64,000 nucleotides of DNA from Arachnopeziza araneosa (lineage: Eukaryota; Ascomycota; Leotiomycetes; Helotiales; Arachnopezizaceae): positions 1-64,000 of the forward strand of contig QYAI01000063.1 in assembly GCA_003988855.1 (NCBI GenBank). The letters run 5' to 3'. The translations under genes and the position numbers were made by a program. This document shows, one piece after another, positions 34,267 through 43,950 of this stretch. Below the pieces are notes generated by a model. That model did no database searches and was not told the DNA's origin. It saw nothing but the letters and a program-made list of their open reading frames with translations. Numbering within the stretch: position 1 is the first letter of the stretch; each line of letters opens with the position of its first letter.

Positions 34267-35258
34267 ATGGTACAGGTTACACTTCTTTCCTTATGTGCTT
34301 GGTTGCTTGTGGGAGAGGGAGTACGAGTACGAGCGCAGACTTCTGCAAGCTGGCAATTCCCGGTCGATGATGGATTGACGGTTAACTACATCGATACGGT
34401 CATTCTGCAATGGACATCCAACTTCGCCAGCCCATTGCTCTATATGTGGTGTCAGAATGGAACAGCGGGGAATAATGTCCTATTGGGTGCGCCTGCTGCT
34501 GGCTAATATTATGCTTAAAAACTGACTTGGGGGTTGAAGGAAGCCAATTTCAAGTCCAGAATTCGGGCAAGCTGGGCTATGTGATAGATACGGATGATCC
34601 GACTCAGGTGGATTTTCCAGTAGCATGCCATGCGCAACTGGTTCCAACTGCGAATGGGCCTGGTGTCGATAGTCCCGTGGGTATAACCTTCACAAGTCAG
34701 CCGAATATCGTGGCAAAGACGGTGAGCTTGAGCTCGACAAGTTTGAGTGTGAGCTTGGTCACTACGACTCCAACATTCACGGGGAGCACTTCTGGCTTCT
34801 CAATAATCTCCTCCGGAACATCAACGCATACTTTGTCGCAATCAAGTAGTGCTACTACTACACCTCCTTCGTCAGCACTAACCAACGAGACATCAAGTGG
34901 GACTTCTACAAGTACATCAGGATCAGGAAGCCTGCCGACAACAGCAAATCCAAGTTCGAAACCGTCTGGGAATAGCAATCTCGGTGCCATCGTTGGTGGT
35001 GCCTTGGGTGGAGCAGCTCTTCTATGCTTCATTGTTTTTGGGACACTCTTCCTTCGAAAGTACAATCGCAGAGGTGCTGACGAAAGCACCGATCGAAAGT
35101 CAATAAGGAAGACTTGGTGGAGTGGGATCCCTGGAATGACGAGAACCAGCGTTTATGAGGTTGATGGAACAGAAACTGCTAGACATGAGAAGGAGGGGAC
35201 GTTGCCTCTGCATGAGAAGGAAGCGAGCACAAGATTCCTACCAGCGGAATTAGGGTAG
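34267..35258 (+). CDS. Secreted-entry, Ser/Thr-rich single-pass membrane glycoprotein
   Basis: Two exons, 34267-34486 and 34540-35258 (GTGCGC..GAAG), give 312 residues. A signal peptide (VTLLSLCAWLLVGEGVRV) leads an extracellular part of about 90 residues (ASWQFPVDDGLTVNYIDTVILQW..) with two or three cysteines, then a long Ser/Thr-rich stalk (about 110-200) suited to O-glycosylation, one membrane span (LGAIVGGALGGAALLCFIVFGTLFL) followed by the basic stop RKYNRR, and a cytoplasmic tail rich in charged residues with repeated HEKEG/HEKEA. This is the layout of fungal cell-wall sensor-like or mid2-like proteins and of many orphan surface proteins. No WSC or other named domain is visible, so the role is unknown. 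Confidence 0.75.
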
Positions 35259-37264
35259 AGCAGCATGGAGGCTAGTTCAGAAGAGTGTAGAATGATAACG
35301 AAACAATAATGCAATGATGTTCAAAGACAGAAATGACAGAAATGGCATGCAAGTCTCTTCACATTTTTGAATGAAATTGGGTGGTTGTTTTGCAAGGATA
35401 AGAGAAAGAACAAGAAAAAGATGTCCAAACAGAAACAAGCCAAGTATACCCAGCCGAATTAACAAGGAAAGCAACGGAAGGAAAACAAATCCAATGCTCC
35501 CCGTTCTATAAACAGGATATAAAATCACAAGCGACGTCTCGGTCCCGAAAACGTCGCACTCGCATATCATCTCAACGGGCCCCTATGCCCTTTCCTGCCG
35601 CCGAGCATCGGCACTCAACCAGTAGATCCACAAGTATTTCGGGTTTGTGCATAGACCAGTCGCTCCTTGCAAGACGGATTATCAAACCGGAAAGGCCTTA
35701 AACAAGACACCATGCGATTAGATCCGGCATCATACACGGTAGTGACGCCTAGAATTCGGGTTCTATTTACAGCAGAGAGATGTTTTGCAACGAGAGCTCG
35801 TACAATGGCCAATGGCTCTGGGTAGGAAGAGAAATAGAGAGAGCTTCCTATGTCCATTTGCAGCGGTGCAGTTGTATTGCTACGGTGTCGATCGAGTCAA
35901 CTAAACCAGAATGGTCTACATGTCCGAGTCGACTTCCTTTTCTCGTCTCCAAGCTTTCAGATGGCAGTCGTCGTCAATGTTACTTGGCGAAGGAAGCGGC
36001 ATTCGTCTTATGTTCTCCTCCACCACGAGTTAGGACAGAGAGAAATCGTGTGGTGGAGACGATTGCGTACTTCAGTCCTCAAGTGCCAATACAAGTGGTA
36101 GGTAAATCCACATGTATTCGTACCTCTGTACCCCACCAGCTTCGTCAGTAGTCGCAAATGATTGACCAGAGCAAGAACGCCTTGGGAAAGGCCTCGGAGA
36201 ATATCCACCAATATCAGCATCTAAATTCCGACATCTCCTACATGGAGAGCATGAAACCGCCTTTCTCGCCAATAGCATCCCGGCTGTGCCCAGACGTAGA
36301 GCGTTCTCTCTATGTCTCATCTTTCTCTTCCGCGTTTCGAAAGCGCAGCCGCAACACTGCAGCACACCACACTAAAACTACGATTCCAATTCCTCGCCCT
36401 CGACACCCATTTTCGTGCTAGAAATCATAGTCGGTAAGGACCCGCAACGGGCAACAAAACGCAGCGCGACACACTGCCCACTGCACCAACTCGATTCCCC
36501 TTCTCCGCTTTTGAGGCGCACGTTGATGTGCAGACGGAGGGGCATGTAAGCTTTGAACCAAACAGGGGACGGGATGGATTGGTTTGTGGCTGTGAGTAGT
36601 ACAGTCGCTTTGTCTGAGGCCGCGTCACTTTACCCACCCCTGGTCAAGCCAAGACATATAAAACTCAAGCCATGCCATACTTCACTCGAGTATCAAAGTC
36701 GTGCAAGCATTCAATTGATCCGAAGAGCTTGGACTTCCCCTACTCTTGTTGTTTTCGTGATCTCTTCTTAACTGTATCTCAATAGACTGGATTTTTGTTT
36801 TTTTCTGTTCTCTTGAAAAGATAGCACAAAGGGCTTCATCTGGATCTCGGCATCATCCCAGCAATCTCGATATTGGATCTGCAGCCTTACAAACGGGCCT
36901 AACAATCTCAGGTACTCTCTAAGGTCTCGACCCTTAAGTGTCTCAGATTTCAAAGGTTTCTGTTACCGGAATTTGTGACCAGGAAGCTTCCATTCATTTC
37001 GCGACTTTTGTTCGAGTTGTTGAATCTGGAGACGCCTCAACCGGCCACGTTTTCTTTCTTCGGGTGGATTGATTTATTTATTCTTGCTGCAGCCAAGCCT
37101 TTGTAGCGAGCGATCTCTATAACGTCGGCATCCCCAACCGAAGTGTAGTGTTAGTCCACGTCAGCTGGCTCCACGAGGTGTGCAATATATTCTTGGCGTC
37201 TCCCAATCTGGTGAATTGGGGATAAATCGGTTTTCCGCGGTACTGGTGTTGACAGTCGATTATA
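35259..37264. other. Gene-free 2-kb region
   Basis: Open frames at 35780-36151, 36158-36421 and 36425-36771 overlap on both strands without splice logic or family match. The part after about 36980 should be the upstream region of the aspartic protease gene. Confidence 0.45.
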
Positions 37265-38760
37265 ATGAAGGGATTAAAAAAAGTCGCTGTTGCGGCGGGT
37301 TTAATGTGTTCTTGTGCTGAAGGACTTTACTTGAAAGAGAGGAGAGATGGTTCGCCGAGAGTTGTTGGATTTCCGGTACAAAGAAGAACGGTCTCGAATC
37401 CTGTGACGAGAGATAGGTTACGAAGAAGAGGAGAGACAGTTCAAGCACCGCTAGAAAATGATGTATGTTCAAGATACGAAGTATGAGATGAGACGCTTAC
37501 ATTCAACAGGAAACATTATATTTTATCAATGCCACATTAGGGTCTCCAGCGCAGAACTTCAGATTACACCTCGACACTGGCAGTAGTGATTTGTGGGTAA
37601 ATACAGCGACATCAGGGCTATGTAAAGAAAAAAGCAAGCCTTGTGCTGCTTCAGGAACATACACAGCAAATTCATCTTCGACATATTCCTATATCGCGAG
37701 CAATTTCAACATCTCATATGTGGATGGATCAGGAGCAGCGGGCGACTATGTAACGGACACAGTCACTATTGGAGGAGTGACGTTAGAAACGCTACAGTTT
37801 GGAATTGGATATTCCAGTTCCTCGCCTCAAGGAATCTTGGGTATTGGATACCAAGTAAATGAGGTACAAGTAGGAAGAGCAGGAAAAGCGGCATATAACA
37901 ACTTACCAGCACAAATGGTAGCAGACGGATTGATCCAATCCAATGCCTACAGTCTGTGGCTCAACGATCTCCAATCCAACACCGGTAGCATTCTTTTCGG
38001 TGGCATCGACAAAGCCCAATACACAGGTTCCCTGGAAACCCTACCAGTTCAAAAAGAAGACGGTTACTTTGCCGAGTTCCTCATCACTTTAACGGGATTA
38101 TCCTTTGGCAGCCTCGTAATCGCAAGTAACCAAGCGCAAGCGGTCCTGCTAGACTCAGGGTCATCTCTCACCTACCTCCCTGACGCCATGACTGAAGCCA
38201 TCTACCAACAAATTGGCGCGGAATACGATTCTTCCGCAGGGGCAGCTTACGTCCCTTGCTCTCTCTCCTCTAACACCACCAGCCTATCCTTCACTTTCTC
38301 CTCTCCTTCCATTACAGTTCCCATGTCCGAACTCGTCCTCACCGTCACGGCCGACAATGGACGTCCATTGACGTTTGCAGATGGCACTACCGCCTGTCTC
38401 TTTGGCATCGCTCCTGCAGGCGATTCATCTGCTGTGCTAGGAGACACATTCATCCGTTCTGCATATCTGGTGTATGATCTCGCGAACAATGAAATCTCGA
38501 TAGCGCAGACGGACTTCAATGCCACCACAACGGATATCGTGGAGATTGGTACGGGGAGTACGAGCGTGCCCGATGCAACTGCGGTTGCAAATCCCGTGAG
38601 TGCAGTGGCTGGCGTAGGTGGTGGAACGGCTGTCACAGGGACGGTAGTCTTGGGTGCAGGAACTGCGACGAGTAAGGGTGCGGCCCAGAGGACAGCACCT
38701 CCGAAGATGATGGGTGCGGTGGCCATTGTAGGAGTAGGAATGCTCTATGCAGCCATGTAA
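37265..38760 (+). CDS. Yapsin/candidapepsin-like secreted aspartic protease with C-terminal anchor signal
   Basis: Two exons, 37265-37462 and 37510-38760 (GTATGT..ACAG), give 482 residues. The N-terminus is a signal peptide (KVAVAAGLMCSCAEGL) and a basic propeptide (QRRTVSNPVTRDRLRRRG), suggesting Kex2-type cleavage at RRR. The two catalytic aspartates are in LDTGSSDLWV and LLDSGSSLTYLP; the flap tyrosine sits in FNISYVDGSGAAGDYVTD. The Cys pair CSLSSN..TTAC fits the C-terminal disulphide. After the protease domain comes a Ser/Thr/Ala/Gly-rich linker and a hydrophobic end (MMGAVAIVGVGMLYAAM), as in GPI-anchored yapsins of the plasma membrane and wall. Typical substrates are secreted and wall proteins cut at basic residues. 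Confidence 0.93.
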
Positions 38761-39138
38761 AGTTGGATATGGTTTGATGATTGTTTGATTTAAAGCGACA
38801 TGCGTGCATTTAGAAGGTTGGGCATCAGCATTGCGAGGCGTTGGTAGGATATATAAGGTATTGGACACCTAGCGAAAAGGTTTAAAAGGAAGGATCTACT
38901 TGTCAGCATATTGAGGCATAGTGTATGGGAACACGAATCAAGAAGAATGAATAAATGAAGAGGATTGAACAACAATATGCAAACCCAGTTACTACCATAG
39001 CATATCGCGTAGAATGAGGAGGAGCATGGGGCGCGTCGAGGGGAAATTTTTTAACGCGATGTGGGCAGTGCAGCCACTCAAGCGAGCCATCGACTTCGAG
39101 AATTTCCTTCCCCCGCAAACACGATATTCACACCTACC
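38761..39138. other. Intergenic region before the split tRNA
   Basis: The 3' flank of the protease gene. No further gene recognised. Confidence 0.4.
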
Positions 39139-39146
39139 TATATAAA
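39139..39146 (+). promoter_or_regulatory. TATA-like element upstream of the split tRNA-Lys
   Basis: TATATAAA lies 35-42 nt before the first tRNA base (39181). Many fungal tRNA genes carry a TATA-like element about this far upstream; it would also serve polymerase II. Given that box B of this gene is cut by an intron, the element may matter more than usual. Function is inference. Confidence 0.4.
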
Positions 39147-39180
39147 CTTAAATAAGCCAATCCAGCTCAACCAATCTATA

Positions 39181-39464
39181 GCCCGGGTGTAAGAGACACT
39201 CTCCTCCATTCCCAAACATGCATCTAACACCACTTGCAGAGCTCAATCGGTAGAGCGTGTGGCTCTTAAGTAATCAAGATCACCTCAAGGTGTAAGTTTC
39301 CCAGACCATCACTCTTCATGTTCTGACTAATCAAAATAGCGCGGGTTCGAGGTAATTCACTCACCAATCTTCAGTCTGGTCATTGCTAATGCTGTTCATC
39401 AGCCCGTAAGTGGTCCTAAATTCTTCAAAATCATCTGACTGACAAACATATAGCGCCTCGGGCT
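39181..39464 (+). tRNA. tRNA-Lys(CUU) interrupted by four GT-AG introns plus one canonical tRNA intron
   Basis: Pieces at 39181-39188, 39240-39268, 39282-39291, 39340-39351, 39403-39405 and 39454-39464 sum to exactly 73 nt and fold as tRNA-Lys. Acceptor GCCCGGG pairs with CTCGGGC (one G-T), D stem GCTC/GAGC with loop AATCGGTA, anticodon loop CTCTTAA (anticodon CTT), variable AGGTC, T stem GCGGG/CCCGC fully paired around TTCGAGC, discriminator T as in yeast tRNA-Lys. The anticodon stem TGTGG/CCTCA has one T-T mismatch. The 13-nt gap 39269-39281 sits one base after the anticodon and contains AAGA, complementary to TCTT, as in normal tRNA introns. The other gaps, 39189-39239, 39292-39339, 39352-39402 and 39406-39453, run from GTAAG/GTAAT to AG with CTAAC, CTAAT, CTAAT and CTGAC branch-like sites: spliceosomal-type introns. 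Whether it is processed is unknown. Confidence 0.85.
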
Positions 39465-39496
39465 CTACTCCCTAGGTTCTTCGAAAGAAGAAATAA

Positions 39497-39502
39497 TTTT
39501 TT
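39497..39502 (+). terminator. Oligo-T, likely polymerase III terminator
   Basis: Six T in a row, 32 nt after the last tRNA base. No T run of five or more occurs within the split tRNA gene, including its introns, so polymerase III could traverse the whole gene and stop here. Confidence 0.55.
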
Positions 39503-39712
39503 GATATATCAACTCCATCTATGTTCGATCCGTCTTTTTTCCCCTTGACTTGGTTTTGAAGAGTTCTTTTGCATTCTTTTTCTCTCGTTTGTGAACTTTA
39601 AGCGAGAAAATTTCTCTTTTTGTTTACAAGTTTATGATTTTTTAGATCATCTTTTAACATTTTTAATTCTCTCTTTCGTCTAAAGTATCTATTTCCACCC
39701 TAGAAAACCCTT

Positions 39713-41664
39713 TCACAAATGAGGAATCAACTGCGTCCAATCAGGCGTCTGATAAACCCCAATTGGCATATCCCTCAGACTAGCAAACGCCTCAATAACC
39801 AAGAACATTCTCGCAGGAACATAAGCCACTACTCCTACGACCAATGGCAATACGAGAAGAATAACAAAAAACCCAACAAAACAATACATTATGACAGCAA
39901 ATACGTTCTCATTTCCATCATTTCTGACTGTGCGCGACCAGCTCTTGAGAAAACTCTCCTTGCCCCAAGACGGCAAACGGTCAATGAGGATGAGGATGAA
40001 TGCTAACGAGCCCGATGCTGCAACAAGGGACGCTGAAGTACACCATAGCAATCGTTCGATGAAAGAAGGGAAATATGAATCCCATGCTGAGATGTGCAGT
40101 CCACCATATAGACCTACTGCCAGAGCGATGGCGGCCCATGTTGAGTAGAAGGATCTTGATAGATATCCTGCTGAGTGTGGCCAGTTGGGGACTTCTTCGA
40201 CGACAAACTCGACTCCTAAGACGCTGTTCTTGAATGATTCAACCAGGAATTCCAAGTCTGTCGCTCCAATCTCTTTCACTTCACTTGTCCAGCTCCTTAT
40301 TATTTTCGAGGGGGTTTGTGATACTGCTACCGCCATTCTATTCTGACGAAGAAACTCGGCTGCAAGCCGCCATCTCCTAATAGCGACCATATCAAGCTCA
40401 CAATTTGCGAATTCGGTCTTCCGTGGGTTTCTTTGGAGTCGAAGACCGCCCAATTCTCTCTTCTCGGCTCTGGTCAATTTCCGAAGTTCGGTCGGTAGAG
40501 GGGAAATATTTGTTCCTTGGAGTGCCTGATTCTGTTTTAAGTTTACGACCGTGAAGCCTGGTTCCGACTTCAGCAGTCCGGCCGGGATGCCTACACTATT
40601 AGAAGATGACTGGCTTGTACCATCACTACCATTATTGTAGCGAAGCATAGAAAATTCCCTCTGGCTGCCGTCCCATGCTTTACTGATTGAGCTCTCCATG
40701 TACATATACGCAAATAGAGGTCGAATGGAATCATCTGAAAGATGAGTTGTGGTCCGAATATCTTGTGGCTTATTCAACCAAAATAAGTACATCACCAAGG
40801 CACAGACAACATGGCCAAGGGTGTTGATCTCTAGAAAGGAGAGCGGGATATGAGAAGCAATCCTAGCAGCACATTGCAAAATCATATATCCAGCCTGGAG
40901 ACAAACAATAGTTTTGGCAAAACCATCAGCTTTGCTGCGATCGAGAATGGTTTCTTCCGATATCGACGGTAAGGGGTAGCCAGTTGAAGCTAAAAATAAA
41001 ATTCCTTGAGCAGTCAAGGTAAGTCGATGTCGGTTACCAGGAATGTATTGACCCATGTTGTTTTCTTCGAGATAACCTTCCAGCATTGTCATTTGTAATG
41101 GTGCTTCACAATCTGAGATTTCGACAACGTAGCCTCCCATTCCAGCGTAGAAGCTATGGACTAACGTCCATTCATTTTTCTGGCGTTTCTCAATGAGTGA
41201 TTCCCCAGATTCGTTTCCCTGCTTCATTCATTAATGAGAGGACTGGTAAAAAAAAATGATGCGAGTCTTACTGTTGTTGATACAGAGTCACTCAAAATCT
41301 CTTGCATCTTCTGCGTCAACTCTTTCGCAGAGCTCCATTGTCTCCAAGCCGTATAGACCACCAGTTCCGGGGCCAGCAAACCCATCAACACCCATTTTCC
41401 TTTCTTCAATTTATTGCTGTTCCAGAATCGTTGACTGAAGCTCCAATGCTCATCTGGTGATTGCTCAGGAGCGATATTTAAATGCACCGCTGTCCAGACA
41501 CACAGCGTAAGGGTGATGAGACAACTCGACAGGAGACTGAAGGTTCCACGAGTGGAGGGCTCACTCTTCCATGCTACAAACTCGGCCGTGTTGTTAGGAC
41601 TTGGATCTGCTACTGAGAAAGAAAGCTGCGCAAACAGAGCACAAAAGAAAATGATTAAGATCAT
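39713..41664 (-). CDS. Fungal multipass membrane protein of unknown function
   Basis: Two exons, 41664-41272 and 41218-39713 (GTAAGA..GCAG, 53 nt), give 632 residues. It starts with a signal or span (LIIFFCALFAQLSFSVA), has a second span around TFSLLSSCLITLTLCVWTAVHLN, then MGLLAPELVVYTAWRQW, a cytosolic-looking segment with HSFYAGMGGYVVEI, DRSKADGFAKTIVCLQAGYMILQ, several more spans, and ends with three spans (IALAVGLYGGLHI; LLWCTSASLVAASGSLAFILIL; VIMYCFVGFFVILLVLPLVVG). The phrases CVWTAVHLN, APE..V..AWRQW, F..MGG and D.SKAD..AK.....Q are shared by a large, uncharacterised family of filamentous-fungal membrane proteins. No function is known to me, and no domain suggests transport or enzyme activity. 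Confidence 0.8.
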
Positions 41665-42420
41665 GGTACAAAACTGAGAGGAATTGAAGAGGCTTGAAAA
41701 CGGAGAATGGAGGGGTGACTGAGATATGTATTGCGATCACTGAGACATGGTGTTGTGGCGCAAGCCTGTCCTTGCAGGGTTCTCGGTGTGGCTCGCCATC
41801 TGTGTTTCAAAGGTTGAGAAAAGATCGGTGAACAACTTATGCTCTAAGCCTTGATCATCTCCCTAATGCGAACTCAGGCTAAGGATTTTGTCCGAGGAAA
41901 TCATTCATACTTCTCAAAGTTGCCTTTTTCAAGATTGAGAAGTATGTTGGCTTTTCGAAGCTTGGCTCGCCAAGCCAAGGGGGGCTGAGCCACTCAGCCG
42001 ATGACAGCGATACCTAGTTCTGGGCCTACTGTAGGCAGACTATATCTACATAATGTAACCTTGAAATGGATAAATATACCTTTCGCATTTCGAAAATCCA
42101 AAGAATTCGGGTGACGACTATAATGTTCATACTTTTTTGATTCAAATGAGCAGCCGCAGGAGATTGATAGTGCAGAGGACTTCTAATGTAGATGTACAGG
42201 AGAGTATGAGTCTGGACATGTTTATATCACTCGGTAATATCGGAGACCATTCACTGGACGAAAAGCGGATATTTTTCATGCAGAACTAGAATTGAGTGGA
42301 AATGACTGGAAGTGGAAGGTTGTATAAGGTTCAAAAAATACCCAAATGTTGATAATGAAAATAGAGCGACGGCATGAACATCCGACGGTGGAAGTCTGAA
42401 GCATTATCAACAAATTAAGA
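41665..42420. other. Intergenic region
   Basis: About 750 bp between two minus-strand genes, with the promoter of the membrane-protein gene and the 3' flank of the dehydrogenase. Nothing else recognised. Confidence 0.45.
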
Positions 42421-43401
42421 CTAAGCAAATTCCTTCGACTGTTCTTCACACCACTTCCAGAACATGGCAGCTTCTCCAGTACCACCCTCATCCTCAGTCT
42501 TCATCGCTTCGACGAAATCATTTCTGAGCCCGCGACTCCATTTTCCCCATGGAACAACATATCTCCCTCCATCTGCCACCGTCACCTCAGTTGAAAGTCC
42601 CGCCCAGAGACTAGTCGAAGCACCATACACTGCAGGATACTGAGTTGGACTCATGAGTGTCTTCATTAACCACGGTGCTCCGTCCCAGATCTTCGTGTTC
42701 AGATTGCCTGGGCTCATACATAAACTGACGATCCCATCCTTTACAACCCTTCTCGACAACTCTGAGGCAAGGAAGTTATTCCCCAGTTTAGAGATGCCGT
42801 AGTTACTTTGCGGGACGCTGGTTCCGGTGGCCAGCGTCTCTTCCTTGACATCGCTCAACTTCAAAATTTCTATAGCACCTGAACCTGTCCAAATGACACG
42901 GACAGTATTTGCTGGTGATGACCTTGATGCAGCTCGTATATATGGCAGCAGTAACTTAGTAAGCAGAAATGGTCCAAGACAATTCGTCCCAACCACGGCT
43001 TCGAAACCTTGCGTCGTTTTAGTACCGATAGGTGCTGGTGCAATACCTGCATTGTTGAACAGAATATCCAGTTTCTTTTCCTGGGCCGCAAACGCTTTCA
43101 CAGCTGGTTTGATGGTCGTTAGATCTCCTAGGTCGAAAAGGATATACTTGATATCTCCGTCACTCGTTGGCACCGCTTTCTTGATCGATGCAATTGCCTC
43201 TTCTGCTTTGTCTTTCGATCGGCTAAACATGTATACCTTTGCACCTTTGGCGTACAAGATCCTGACCATTTCATATCCGAGTCCGGCATTCCCTCCCGTC
43301 ACGATGAAGACTTTCCCTCGTTGGTCGGGGATGGTTTCTTCAGTATAAGTTGGCTTCCCAGGAAAGAAAAGTGTCCAAAGTTCCCGGAAAAGGACACTCA
43401 T
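42421..43401 (-). CDS. Short-chain dehydrogenase/reductase (retinol-dehydrogenase-like)
   Basis: A single-exon gene of 326 residues. SDR enzymes use NAD(P)(H) to interconvert alcohols and ketones. The cofactor motif is TGGNAGLGYEM (about 36-46), followed by the arginine-serine of FSRSKDKAEEA, LFDLGDLTTIK, the NNAG of LDILFNNAGIAPAP and the catalytic YGISK with the upstream serine in VIWTGSGAIE. The pattern TGGNAGLG with FSRS fits the retinol-dehydrogenase/WWOX-like branch, usually NADP-dependent. The C-terminus FWKWCEEQSKEF is typical of fungal members. The upstream 550 bp separate it from a divergently oriented TauD-type dioxygenase gene, so the two may share regulation. Confidence 0.92.
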   Translation of the reverse strand: MSVLFRELWTLFFPGKPTYTEETIPDQRGKVFIVTGGNAGLGYEMVRILYAKGAKVYMFSRSKDKAEEAIASIKKAVPTSDGDIKYILFDLGDLTTIKPAVKAFAAQEKKLDILFNNAGIAPAPIGTKTTQGFEAVVGTNCLGPFLLTKLLLPYIRAASRSSPANTVRVIWTGSGAIEILKLSDVKEETLATGTSVPQSNYGISKLGNNFLASELSRRVVKDGIVSLCMSPGNLNTKIWDGAPWLMKTLMSPTQYPAVYGASTSLWAGLSTEVTVADGGRYVVPWGKWSRGLRNDFVEAMKTEDEGGTGEAAMFWKWCEEQSKEFA

Positions 43402-43950
43402 GTTGCTGTCTTGGAATTTTTGGCATATTCAAAATATTGAGCAATAACGAGCTTATCTAGTGATCAGATGTCTCACTTTGGGTATACGCCACCGGCGTTC
43501 ACTTGAAGGTGGCTTGCATTGTTGGTTGCTTCAACTGAAGTGCAGTGAACGCCGATTGAGCACCGGCTTTGAGTCCTTCCAACACCGGCCTCCTATTGCT
43601 CATTGCGCATAAAAAAAATCTTATAATTTCTTTCGTGAGATGATCAACTTAACCCTTCCAAGCTAGATACCATAAGATGATGGTAAGAATCGTGGAAATC
43701 TTCAATCTACAATCAAACGCTTGCATCACATATTAGTGCCTATATATGCGCATGAAACAGTATATCTAAGAATAGCTCGCTAAAGTTGCAGCGACGATCA
43801 TTGGCTTAGAAATAATCAATGATGTTGGCCGGCATCATAAATACTTTCACCACTTTAGGTCACAGATGAGGATCTTGCGAGTTGTGGCAAGAAGATCAAA
43901 CGAATAGCGACATTGAAGGGCCTAAACATCTGAAATACGTTTTGAACAAG
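43402..43950. promoter_or_regulatory. Shared upstream region of the SDR and TauD-type genes
   Basis: About 550 bp between divergent starts. No known binding motif was identified with confidence. Sequence before the ATG at 43951 is open in frame but has no earlier ATG. Confidence 0.35.

Noticed and set aside
36158..36771. Open frames in the gap before the aspartic protease
   Set aside because: Both strands open over the same bases, no splice logic and no family match.
39240..39291. Reading the middle gap of the tRNA as a 20-nt GT-AG intron (GTAATC..CAAG)
   Set aside because: Too short for the spliceosome and it would not restore an anticodon stem; the 13-nt endonuclease-type intron beside the anticodon explains the data better.
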